This document shows positions 43,142 through 51,008 of a stretch of 64,000 bases of DNA, one piece after another. The stretch's first letter is position 1; every line of letters begins with the position of its first letter. Below the pieces are notes generated by a model. The model searched no databases. It was given only the letters and a program-made list of their open reading frames with translations, and was not told where the DNA came from. The DNA is taken from NCBI GenBank assembly GCA_050049775.1, contig JASFVP010000007.1:27009-91008 (forward strand), in the 5' to 3' direction. The DNA comes from JABDQZ01 sp050049775 (GTDB taxonomy: Bacteria; Pseudomonadota; Gammaproteobacteria; Chromatiales; Chromatiaceae). Made by a program: the position numbers and the translations under genes.

Positions 43142-43858
43142 CTATCTGTAGAACGTTTCTATCCATTCATTTTTGATTAAAGCAAAACTAGCACGGACAT
43201 CATCGTGATCCCACCCTTCAGGAAGAAAAGCATTCATAACCTCTCCTGCCTGTATGGCAATTCTCCCTAGTTCAGAAACCCCTGCCTCAAGGGTAGTTTC
43301 CTCCATGAATGGACCAGTAACAATATCTCCGCCTTTCTCTGGACGCAGCATATGTTGCGAATGCATATTTGGATGTGCTGCAAGCTCAGAGAACATCTTA
43401 TAGGCTTCTGCCCGTTTCTTAGTATGAAACCCATCGCGTTCATCAAGGGCTTTTCTTACAGCCACCGGTGAAAATTTTTCGCGCTGCGTTTTTTTATCTG
43501 CAAAACGCCAACGTTCAATCGCTGTATGGTCGGTTTCGAACAAATCCATGAGGAAGACTGTTTCTAGTATGTCACGCATAACCATGCCACTATTCTGATG
43601 ATAGCCGGAAAATATGAGTGTCAGACTTGCTCCGAATGCGTTGAACATCCTTATACTGAGCATCTTTACTACCTTAAAATCCTCATCATCGTAAGGATAA
43701 TCTACTACGACCTTAGCCATGCTCATTCCGCGCTCAATAGCGTGAAGGTGCAATGATAATTTTGGCTTACTATGAATTATCGAAATAGCTTGCTCTCGTA
43801 GAAAACACTCTTGTTTATAAAGGCTATCAAGGTTATTTTGAAAGTTAATCTTGGTCAT
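43142..43858 (-). CDS. Hypothetical protein, HEPN/DUF5677-like
   Basis: Start ATG 43858 (MTKINFQNNLDSLYKQECFL). 238 residues, nearly all helical. The central LTLIFSGYHQNSGMVMRDILETVFLMDLF and KMFSELAAHPNMHSQHML segments resemble the helical DUF5677-type proteins of anti-phage islands. That is an inference from pattern. Cassette gene bounded by attC-like sites at 42932 and 43991. Confidence 0.5.
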   Translation of the reverse strand: MTKINFQNNLDSLYKQECFLREQAISIIHSKPKLSLHLHAIERGMSMAKVVVDYPYDDEDFKVVKMLSIRMFNAFGASLTLIFSGYHQNSGMVMRDILETVFLMDLFETDHTAIERWRFADKKTQREKFSPVAVRKALDERDGFHTKKRAEAYKMFSELAAHPNMHSQHMLRPEKGGDIVTGPFMEETTLEAGVSELGRIAIQAGEVMNAFLPEGWDHDDVRASFALIKNEWIETFYR

Positions 43859-43990
43859 GATGCTAAAGAGTATATATTTTCGCGGGGTGATTTGCTTGAA
43901 CCGGGTCGGCCCCACGTAACTCTTTTTTATCTGCTAAAAATCAAGAGTACAGAATGTCCGCTCAGGATCTAAACCCGTCATTTATAAAAC

Positions 43991-44059
43991 ACATAACGCC
44001 TCGCCTCAGCAGAAAATCGCAGCGAAGCGTTGGTTTGTCCGATGAAGGCGTTTGTTATC
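43991..44059 (-). other. attC-like site after the TIR-like gene
   Basis: Minus strand: GATAACAAACGCCT ... AGGCGAGGCGTTATGT, 69 bp, close in wording to the Vibrio cholerae repeat ends (TAACAAACGCC and GGCGTTA). TAAC/GTTA and CGCCT/AGGCG pair, with an unpaired AAA. The stop codon of the gene upstream (TAA at 44055-44057) lies inside the outer box, as is common in cassettes. Confidence 0.6.
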
Positions 44060-44861
44060 GGGTTTTATTTTCATCGTTTTCTTTTTTCTTTTGAACCAAT
44101 TTTTGAAAACGATCTGCAACTGCCCTACCAATATCAGTCAATTTGTACGTTAAGGATCGATCTTCTGTAATTGCGTGACCAATTGCGAGATCTAAACGCA
44201 GTAAGTTACCTAGAGCATTTGCGGTTGGAATGGAGAGCATTTTATTCTCACCAATATATCTACGTAAATCTGTTGATTGGCTTGGGGCTAATTTAAAAAG
44301 CCCCATTAGCAAATCAAGGTCTCCAGGGGAAAGGTGAGATAAAGATGAAAGAACTCGTGCATCTTCAATAATTTTACGCTCTTTGGCTCGGTCTTCTAAC
44401 AGTGATTGAATTTCTTCTTTAGCCTTCTTTTGATCTTCAAAATCAATGGTTATGTGAGGAACAGAGCTGGTGTCAAATATCAGAGGATCAGAATCATCTC
44501 GTACAAGTAAAACTTCCTCAGAAGTTCTGCAAGCTAATGCTATGCCAACCTCGTAAAGAACATTTGAATTCCTGGCGGGTTTATCACTAAACCGAAGATG
44601 ATCAATGGTAGAAACATCCGCTAAAAATAGAAAACAATGAGCAATGCCATTAGAGATTTCAGTAAGAATAGATTCCCCCGACCTGGAAAGGTCTACTCTG
44701 TATGCTTTTAACTTACGACCACCAATTTCATTCTCTTCTATTGCTGGTTTGATAACGTTTTCAAATCTGGCATTAAACCTATCTTCAAAGCTCATTGCGA
44801 CAAACACATATGATTCGTACGAGTTGCGCCACATCGATTCAAGGTAGGTATTAGGATTCAT
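44055..44861 (-). CDS. TIR-like / nucleoside-deoxyribosyltransferase-fold protein with winged-helix tail
   Basis: 268 residues. N-terminal Rossmann-like domain: YVFVAMSFEDRFNARFENVIKPA, RVDLSRSGESILTEISNGI, CFLFLADVSTI, NSNVLYEVGIALACR (the Glu is the TIR/NADase-type catalytic residue position), VLLVRDDSDPLIFD. This layout is that of TIR-like or SLOG-type domains in bacterial defence. The C-terminal 100 residues (SHLSPGDLDLLMGLFKLA, RRYIGENKMLSIPTANALGNLLRLDLAIGHAI) look like a winged helix. Probably a nucleotide-sensing or NAD-degrading effector, not proven. Confidence 0.6.
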   Translation of the reverse strand: MNPNTYLESMWRNSYESYVFVAMSFEDRFNARFENVIKPAIEENEIGGRKLKAYRVDLSRSGESILTEISNGIAHCFLFLADVSTIDHLRFSDKPARNSNVLYEVGIALACRTSEEVLLVRDDSDPLIFDTSSVPHITIDFEDQKKAKEEIQSLLEDRAKERKIIEDARVLSSLSHLSPGDLDLLMGLFKLAPSQSTDLRRYIGENKMLSIPTANALGNLLRLDLAIGHAITEDRSLTYKLTDIGRAVADRFQKLVQKKKENDENKTR

Positions 44862-45010
44862 GTTTCTCTTTTACCCGCTAACAGTTAATTAGGAAGACAC
44901 TGCGTTTTCCATGATAGGAGGCGACTTTCTATCTCCATGCTCGTTACCGGCACGTCTCCGGATAATGTAGAAATACCAAAAGATACGGGTCGCGCCAACT
45001 CAATAAACAC

Positions 45011-45108
45011 CCAGCGCCTTCCGCATGCTGCCAAGACCTGCAGTATTTCGAGGCGATAGAGGCGTTGTTCCAGAGCCAGCCGACCGTCAGCCTGCAGATT
45101 CAGGCGCT
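45011..45108 (+). pseudogene. Fragment of a LysR-type regulator gene
   Basis: About 98 bp match the helix-turn-helix region of the LysR gene at 49430-49530, with 36 identical bases (CCAGAGCCAGCCGACCGTCA and on) in both. Frame is broken and the rest of the gene is absent. It is fused directly to a mocA-like tail. Confidence 0.65.
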
Positions 45109-45210
45109 AACGAGCTATCATTGCTGGAAACCGATGACCGTGGCGCGGTGTTGGATGTTGGCGTTCCTGTGGGCCTGACCGATATCAGTTCACAACCAGA
45201 AAAATTCTAG
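45107..45210 (+). pseudogene. Fragment of a second mocA-like gene
   Basis: Reads ELSLLETDDRGAVLDVGVP ... and a stop, matching the C-terminus of MocA (ISLLDTNDRGVMIDVDHP) in pattern but only moderately in DNA. Joined at about 45108 to the LysR fragment. Marks the far border of the cassette cluster from mocA, perhaps the scar of a recombination. Confidence 0.6.
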
Positions 45211-45818
45211 AACTTTTCCACCCAGGTTCGAACCCCGCGCATGATCATATCGATCGCGATCGTGCCGACGATTAAAGCCGTCACCCGGCCTGCAATCTCC
45301 AGATATCTTTGCACGATGGCTTCCTTTCTTGGCAGCACGACATCATGAAGCTTTTTCAACAGCATCAAGGTCAATATGCACACGATTACGGTTGCGATAA
45401 TAACCAGACAGGCCATGAGCGGGTCATGCTTCTTGCCGATGACCACGCTGGCGCTGACCGTACCGGGCCCGATAAATACCGGCATGGCGATCGCGCCGGC
45501 AAGGTGTTTTGATTCACCCTGTAATATCTCAATAGCGGCAGGCCCATGAAAAACAAACTGAAGACCGATCAATAGAAAAACAATCCCGCCAAAAATCTGA
45601 AAGGAAGCGAACTCCACCTGCATGAATCTGACGAAAATCGCATCGCCCAGAATGGCAAAGCTGCAAAAAACAACCGAGGAAATCATTCCAGCCCGAAACA
45701 GGACCTGGCTGAACTGCTTCTGGTCCAGCTTCTGGACGATGCCGGTCAGGTAAACAATCAGCAGAAAAGGATTCAGCAATACCAGCAATAGCGCTGATGA
45801 TTTCAGGAGTTCATCCAT
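45207..45818 (-). CDS. MarC-family membrane protein
   Basis: 203 residues with six hydrophobic helices. MarC motifs: LLLVLLNPFLLIVYL at the N-terminus, GGIVFLLIGLQF and the PVFIGPGTVSASVVIGKK loop in the middle, and AGRVTALIVGTIAIDMIMRGV at the C-terminus. The family was once tied to multiple antibiotic resistance. The function remains unknown. Confidence 0.82.
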   Translation of the reverse strand: MDELLKSSALLLVLLNPFLLIVYLTGIVQKLDQKQFSQVLFRAGMISSVVFCSFAILGDAIFVRFMQVEFASFQIFGGIVFLLIGLQFVFHGPAAIEILQGESKHLAGAIAMPVFIGPGTVSASVVIGKKHDPLMACLVIIATVIVCILTLMLLKKLHDVVLPRKEAIVQRYLEIAGRVTALIVGTIAIDMIMRGVRTWVEKF

Positions 45819-45877
45819 GGCAATTCATATCTGAGCAATCGTATTACTGCTATTTATCCGGATATCCAGGTTGATGC

Positions 45878-45913
45878 AAGTATCCGTGTCGTTCAATCAC
45901 GATACGGATACTT
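45878..45913 (-). terminator. Hairpin after the BCCT transporter gene
   Basis: AAGTATCCGTGTCG pairs with CGATACGGATACTT over 13 of 14 positions, with a TTCAATCA loop, starting 9 bp after the BCCT stop (45923). No T-run. Position supports transcript end. Confidence 0.5.
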
Positions 45914-45922
45914 TAAACACCA

Positions 45923-47692
45923 CTAACTATCGATCTTGTTATTCACGGCTGAAGTGACCGCTTCTTCGAGAAGATGTTCGGTCTCCGCATCGGACACCGC
46001 CTGCTGCACGGCATTTTCAACATAAAGCTCCTCGGAAAAACCAACATAGAGGGCGTAGACGCCAATCAACAACACCAGCGCAAATGGAAGCCCCGTACTC
46101 ACCGATGCCGTTTGCAACGTGGTCAAACCACCGCCGATGAGAAGCACGGCGGCAATCAGCCCCTCCATCGTCGCCCAGAAGACCCGCTGAGGTGTCGGAG
46201 AATTCAATTTTCCGCCCGAAGTCAGATGATCAACCACGAGTGAACCCGAATCCGATGAAGTAATAAAAAATATGGTCACCAGCAGGATTGCCACAAATGA
46301 TAAGATTTCTGACAACGGAAAATTATGCAGCATGACAAACATGGCCGTTGCCACATCATCTTTCACGGCAGCCGTGATATCCGCGATTTCATGTGACTGC
46401 AGGAAGATGGCCGAGCCACCGAATACCGACATCCAGACGAAGGACAAGAGCGTCGGGATCAAAATCACACCCAGCACAAATTCCTTAACGGTACGACCTT
46501 TGGAAATCCTGGCAATGAACATACCGACAAAAGGCGACCAGGAAATCCACCAGGCCCAGTAGAATACGGTCCAGGAACCCTGCCAGTTTGTCTCCCGGAA
46601 TGTTTCGGTCCAGAGACTGAGTTCGGGAAATATCCGGAAGTAATACCCGAGGTTCTGGGTAAAGCCTCCGAGGATAAAGATGGTCGGGCCAACGAGAAGC
46701 AAAAACAGCATGAAGACTGCCGCCATGATCATGTTCAGCTGACTCAGCCGCTTGACGCCACTGTCCAGCCCGGCCATGACGGACATGGTGGCAAACCCGG
46801 TAATGACCACAATCAGTGTCACCTGGGTAGTCGTGCTGACCTCGATACCGAAAAGATAATTCAGACCGGCGTTGACCTGTTGAACACCAAGCCCCAGTGA
46901 AGTCGCCAGGCCCACCAGCGTGGCCAACACTGAAAGCACATCAATCAGGTTGCCCCAAAATCCATAGATTTTCTCGCCCAGCAGGGGATAGAAAATCGAG
47001 CGGATCGTCAGCGGCAGGCCGCGGTTATACGCAAAAAATGCGAGACCGAGCCCGACAATCGCATAGATGGCCCAGGGATGCAGACCCCAGTGAAAATACG
47101 TCACCCCCATCGCCGCCTGGGCCGCCTCCGGCGTTGACCCGGCCACATCACCAAACATCGGCGAAGGCGAAGCATAGTGATACATGGGCTCGCCGACGCT
47201 CCAGAACATGAGTCCGATACCCATGCCGGCACTGAGCAACATGGCAAACCATGCCGGGGTTGAAAATTCCGGTTTGGCATCCACACCGCCGATGCGAATG
47301 TTTCCAAATCGACCTATGGCGAAATAGATCGCCGCCAGAATAAAAATGTTGGACACCAGAATCAGGAACCAGCCTGCGGTAGAGGTAATCCCCGACATGG
47401 CCATTTTGAAGAACTCGGTGGCTTCATCATGGAACATCAACGTCAGCAGGATAAAGGCAACCAGCACCATCGTGGATATGAAGGTAACATGAGGATGCAC
47501 ATCAAAACCGAAGCCGGTCCAGTTGGTATCGCCAGGCTCTCTGCCCGCGGCATCATCTTCAATCGAGGCCGTTGGCTTTATCTGAAGCCCTACAAATTGT
47601 TCACGCTCGCGGATTGCTTTCTCGCGGGCTTCGTCTTCAATGCGTTTGAGCTTTTTTGCAAAAGCTCTTTTTTCTTGCGCCTTTTTGGACAT
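45923..47692 (-). CDS. BCCT-family betaine/choline/carnitine transporter
   Basis: 589 residues (ATG 47692, two codons after the frame start). About 12 helices with the family signature: GMGIGLMFWSVGEPMYH, TYFHWGLHPWAIYAIVGL, and the Trp-rich WTVFYWAWWISWSPFVGMF, then FITSSDSGSLVVDHL. The tryptophan cage binds the ammonium group of betaines. Extended basic N-terminal tail (RAFAKKLKRIEDEAREKAI). Osmolyte or carbon uptake is expected. A porin follows upstream and a LysR regulator is divergent. Confidence 0.9.
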   Translation of the reverse strand: MSKKAQEKRAFAKKLKRIEDEAREKAIREREQFVGLQIKPTASIEDDAAGREPGDTNWTGFGFDVHPHVTFISTMVLVAFILLTLMFHDEATEFFKMAMSGITSTAGWFLILVSNIFILAAIYFAIGRFGNIRIGGVDAKPEFSTPAWFAMLLSAGMGIGLMFWSVGEPMYHYASPSPMFGDVAGSTPEAAQAAMGVTYFHWGLHPWAIYAIVGLGLAFFAYNRGLPLTIRSIFYPLLGEKIYGFWGNLIDVLSVLATLVGLATSLGLGVQQVNAGLNYLFGIEVSTTTQVTLIVVITGFATMSVMAGLDSGVKRLSQLNMIMAAVFMLFLLLVGPTIFILGGFTQNLGYYFRIFPELSLWTETFRETNWQGSWTVFYWAWWISWSPFVGMFIARISKGRTVKEFVLGVILIPTLLSFVWMSVFGGSAIFLQSHEIADITAAVKDDVATAMFVMLHNFPLSEILSFVAILLVTIFFITSSDSGSLVVDHLTSGGKLNSPTPQRVFWATMEGLIAAVLLIGGGLTTLQTASVSTGLPFALVLLIGVYALYVGFSEELYVENAVQQAVSDAETEHLLEEAVTSAVNNKIDS

Positions 47693-47772
47693 TTTCACTC
47701 CTTCAGATACTCTGTTGCCAGTTTATCCAGACATGTAGATGGAATTATTTGCTTGCTTTACCAGCAGCAGGA

Positions 47773-48798
47773 TTACTGCGTACTGAAGTCATAGCGAACG
47801 CCGACGGTAATCACGCTGCCACCCGAGTCCGCCGGGTCATTGAAAGACGGCGAGCCGAGAAACGAGGACTTCTTCTTGTTGGAGATCGCCGCTGTGGTTT
47901 CTTCCTGGTAATACTCGGCGAAGACTTTCAGGTCATCGTTGTACTGGTGATCCCAACCAAGATGAAAGACTTCATCACCGTAATCCCAGCCAACATCGGC
48001 CACCATTGCTCTTAGGGTGTTTTTGTCATCAATCGCATATTGCACCAGCAAATTACTGACTGAATCGCCGTCATAAACCGATGGCGCGTTGTAGTCGAGC
48101 TCTTCATATTTTGCCGCCACATACCATGGTCCGGTTGTGTAAGAGGCAGAGATACCATCAATGGCGTAGCCACCGTTATTCAGGTCATCCCGACCAATGG
48201 CGATATTCCAACCGCTATTTGAATAAGAAAGGATGTATTGATCACGGTTATCCGATGCCGTCCCGTTATCCCGGGTCGTCACCAGGGCCAGCTGGAAACC
48301 GCTGAATGAAGGCGTGGCATAATAAAACGTGTTTTGACGCCTGAACGTCGTGAATGTCGCCCAACCACTGTAGTAGCTACTGAAATAGTCCAGCGGGTAA
48401 GCAATATAATTGTAGAAGGCCAACCAGCCACGACCGTACCAGAGCGTACCCAACGGGCCTGACAACTGCAGCTTGGCAATGCGCAGGTCATCCCTGTCAT
48501 CATAGGGTGACTGCATTTCCATATTCGCAAGGTCAAATGGCACTTCCAGCTGACCCATCAGCGACCAGTCGTCATTGATCGCATAGGTTGCCTTGGCTCC
48601 GAATCTCGAATAGGCATCCCGCAGTGCGGTGTAGCTGCCAAAGTTGCCGGGGTTGTTATCGGGATCGACGGCTTCAACACCCAGCCGCAATGATCCGTAT
48701 AACTCCCAATCAATGTCCTCGGCATGAATTGCCTTGCCGGCAAATACTGACAAGGACATCGCAGCCAGGCTTAAAAATATATTCTTGTTTTTATCCAT
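47773..48798 (-). CDS. Gram-negative porin
   Basis: 341 residues from ATG 48798. Signal peptide ending near AIHA, then a beta-barrel: ELYGSLRLGVEAVD, RFGAKATYAINDDW, GTLWYGRGWLAFYNYIAYPLDY, and SVITVGVRYDFSTQ at the C-terminus (terminal aromatic just inside). Sixteen-strand OmpC/PhoE-type porin length. Co-transcribed with the BCCT gene (75 bp apart), suggesting outer-membrane entry for the same solute. Confidence 0.78.
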   Translation of the reverse strand: MDKNKNIFLSLAAMSLSVFAGKAIHAEDIDWELYGSLRLGVEAVDPDNNPGNFGSYTALRDAYSRFGAKATYAINDDWSLMGQLEVPFDLANMEMQSPYDDRDDLRIAKLQLSGPLGTLWYGRGWLAFYNYIAYPLDYFSSYYSGWATFTTFRRQNTFYYATPSFSGFQLALVTTRDNGTASDNRDQYILSYSNSGWNIAIGRDDLNNGGYAIDGISASYTTGPWYVAAKYEELDYNAPSVYDGDSVSNLLVQYAIDDKNTLRAMVADVGWDYGDEVFHLGWDHQYNDDLKVFAEYYQEETTAAISNKKKSSFLGSPSFNDPADSGGSVITVGVRYDFSTQ

Positions 48799-48898
48799 CA
48801 GACCCACCCTGGTTTAGTAATGGAGATAATTGAAACGACGAAAAAAGAGGCGAGCCATCAGCCTTGATAGCTGATGACAAAAGACAGGATTGTGGGTG

Positions 48899-49271
48899 GG
48901 TCAGATGCCGCCTATCCAGAGGCGGCCAATGAGTGCGGCGAATGTTCGGGTTTGTAAACGACAGGTTTCAAGCAGGGATCCCTGAAACACCGGGGCAGGA
49001 TTGGTCGGGCGATATAGAGGAACAGCCAGCGTGAAACCCGTTTCAAAAGAAGTATTATTCGCTCGGCTGGACGTCATTAAGAAGGTTCTTGTGGTTAATA
49101 AGGCTTGCTGTTGTCGAAGGCTATTCTGAATTAATAACCATAAATTATCAAAAAAACCGCTTTGCAACTGCGTAACCAGGCAATATAACACTCCCGTATT
49201 GCCTCCCTGATAGCGGAGAAGCTGTAAAACCTGTCTCCATAAAAATCATCATCGACGAGAAACTGAAAGCG
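48899..49271. other. Gene-free stretch between porin and LysR genes
   Basis: No start with ribosome site and no coding pattern is convincing here. The only frame of note (48901-49191) is antisense-like and lacks family features. It probably holds the porin promoter and leader. Confidence 0.4.
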
Positions 49272-49305
49272 CCATTGATGTCTGGTTGTGCCATTACATC
49301 AATGG
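49272..49305. promoter_or_regulatory. Inverted repeat upstream of the LysR gene
   Basis: CCATTGATG and CATCAATGG are perfect inverses separated by 16 bases, in the gap between the porin and LysR genes. Plausible operator for the divergent regulator. Confidence 0.5.
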
Positions 49306-49319
49306 TATCTAGTATTAAT

Positions 49320-49340
49320 TTAACCAATAGACTAGGTTAA
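49320..49340. promoter_or_regulatory. Second inverted repeat, LysR-type operator candidate
   Basis: TTAACC and GGTTAA are separated by nine bases. LysR regulators bind T-N11-A inverted repeats of this size, and this one is 36 bp before the regulator start. Confidence 0.5.
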
Positions 49341-49375
49341 TCATATTGTTTAATTAAATAATCAAGAGGCGCGCC

Positions 49376-50308
49376 ATGAGCAAGAAAACCAGCACGGTGT
49401 TTTACAAGCAGAACCGCTTGAAACAGCTACGCGCCTTTTGCATGGCCGCCAAGACCGGCAGTATTTCACAGGCGGCGGAGGCATTATTCCAGAGCCAGCC
49501 GACCGTCAGCCTGCAGATTCAGGCACTGGAACGTGAACTCAATATCACGGTATTCGAGCGCCGCGGCCCGCACATTTCCCTGACACCCGAAGGCGCGGTG
49601 CTGTTGCAGGTTGCCCAGCCTCTGGTGGACGGCATCGATGGCCTGGAAGAAAATTTTCATGCCTACTTTGGCCGGCTGGATCGCGGCAAGATTGATATCG
49701 CCGCCGGCGAGTCCACCCTGCTCTACATCATGCCGGAGTTCATCAAGCAGTTTTCCGAAACCTACCCCGGCGTGCAGATCAAACTGCATAACGTAACCGG
49801 CCGGGATGGCATGGCGATGCTGCGCTCGGATGAAGCGGACCTGGCGATTGGCTCGATGTTGGATATTCCGGATGACATTGTTTACCGGCCTTCGATTTTC
49901 TACAGCTCCACCTTGATCACACCCAAAGGCCACCCACTTGCCAAAAAGAAAAAAATCACGCTGGACGACATCAGCCCGTATGGATTGATTCTTCCCCCCA
50001 GACATCTGGCCACCTGGCGCATGCTGGAAATGGTGTTCGAGCAGCATGGCTCGAAGTTCCAGGTTTCGCTGGAAGCCGGTGGCTGGGAAATCATAAAAAA
50101 ATACGTGGCGATGGATATGGGCATCTCGATTGTCACCGGTGTTTGCCTGGGCGATGAAGACGATCTGTTTCAGTATCCGCTGGATGAGTTCATCCCGAAA
50201 CGGTCTTACGGCGTGGTGGTACGGCGGGGAAAATTTCTCAGCCCGCAGACACAGGCCTTTATCGACATGATCGACCCGGCGTTTTTCTCAGATAGGGCGA
50301 AGCACTAG
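49376..50308 (+). CDS. LysR-family transcriptional regulator (CysB-like)
   Basis: 310 residues. N-terminal helix-turn-helix LRAFCMAAKTGSISQAAEAL with FQSQPTVSLQIQALE and FERRGPHISLTPEG, then an effector domain (GKIDIAAGESTLLYIMPEF, MLDIPDDIVYRPSIFYSS, MDMGISIVTGVCLG). The pattern of conserved residues in the effector domain is CysB/Cbl-like. Divergent from the porin and BCCT genes, which it may regulate. A 98-bp near copy of its HTH coding region lies at 45011-45108. Confidence 0.85.
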   Translation: MSKKTSTVFYKQNRLKQLRAFCMAAKTGSISQAAEALFQSQPTVSLQIQALERELNITVFERRGPHISLTPEGAVLLQVAQPLVDGIDGLEENFHAYFGRLDRGKIDIAAGESTLLYIMPEFIKQFSETYPGVQIKLHNVTGRDGMAMLRSDEADLAIGSMLDIPDDIVYRPSIFYSSTLITPKGHPLAKKKKITLDDISPYGLILPPRHLATWRMLEMVFEQHGSKFQVSLEAGGWEIIKKYVAMDMGISIVTGVCLGDEDDLFQYPLDEFIPKRSYGVVVRRGKFLSPQTQAFIDMIDPAFFSDRAKH

Positions 50309-50796
50309 AGCGCCAACTCGGTTGCGCTGACAACAATGCCATCCCTGTCGGCATACAGATAACTGCCCGGCATGAATTTGACCCCGGCAAAGGTTACCGG
50401 CAGGTCAATATCGCCGACATCATTTTTCCGGCTTTTGGCCGGATGCGCCGCCAAAGCCTTCACGCCCAAGGGCATAGCTGATATTTCATCTGCATCCCGA
50501 ACGCAGCCATACATGACGATGCCCGACCAGCCATGATCAACCGCCAGTTGCGCGAGCTGATCGCCAAGCATGGCGCAACGCAGTGAACCACCGGCATCAA
50601 CAACCAACACATCACCTTGCACGCTTTGCTGCAACATCTCGCGAACCTTTGAGTTGTCCTCGAAACATTTCAGCGTTCGAATTACTCCGTGAAATGCGGT
50701 TGATCCCCCGTAATCCGAAAACATCGGATCACAGACCGACAGTGTATAGCCGTATTCATCAAACAGATCGGCTGTTTTGAAATGACTGGATGGCAT
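50305..50796 (-). CDS. RraA-family protein
   Basis: 163 residues. RraA/4-hydroxy-4-methyl-2-oxoglutarate aldolase family: CDPMFSDYGGSTAFHGVIRTL, VLVVDAGGSLRCAMLGDQLA and GWSGIVMYGCVRDADEISA, followed by VGDIDLPVTFAGVKFMPG. E. coli RraA regulates RNase E, others are aldolases. The Asp/Arg residues of the aldolase (GSLR, VRDADE) are kept. Which function holds here is open. Overlaps the LysR gene end by 4 bp in convergent orientation. Confidence 0.82.
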   Translation of the reverse strand: MPSSHFKTADLFDEYGYTLSVCDPMFSDYGGSTAFHGVIRTLKCFEDNSKVREMLQQSVQGDVLVVDAGGSLRCAMLGDQLAQLAVDHGWSGIVMYGCVRDADEISAMPLGVKALAAHPAKSRKNDVGDIDLPVTFAGVKFMPGSYLYADRDGIVVSATELAL

Positions 50797-50827
50797 AAAT
50801 CAGACCTGAATCAAGGTGAACACTTCA

Positions 50828-50956
50828 CCGGCTGAAAGCCGGGTTGGTCGACCATTTGACCGAATGCCCCCTCTCCCAAGCCTGGGAGAGGGCCAGGGTG
50901 AGGGTTGAGCTGAACAGCCCCCTCACCCCCAACCCTCTCCCCCAGGGAGAGGGAGT
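50828..50956. repeat. REP-like repeat element, copy 2
   Basis: Same module as at 36884-37026: CCGGCTGAAAGCCGG hairpin (50828-50842), a shared GGTTGGTCGACCATTT-like lead, then CCCTCTCCC / GGGAGAGGG and CCCTCACCCCC / CCCTCTCCC ... GGGAGAGGG. Order of the CCGG hairpin differs between copies. Lies downstream of the isocitrate lyase and RraA genes. Confidence 0.7.
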
Positions 50957-51008
50957 TATATTGGTGACTTTAAAAAAAAACGCCTTCCCTGGCGTGCAAT
51001 GGAGAGTC

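Noticed and set aside
42976..43176. A 66-codon plus-strand frame
   Set aside because: Opposes the cassette genes, overlaps an attC-like arm and has no convincing start.
42255..45010. Insertion sequence or transposase
   Set aside because: No transposase motif, and no paired terminal repeats bracket the region.
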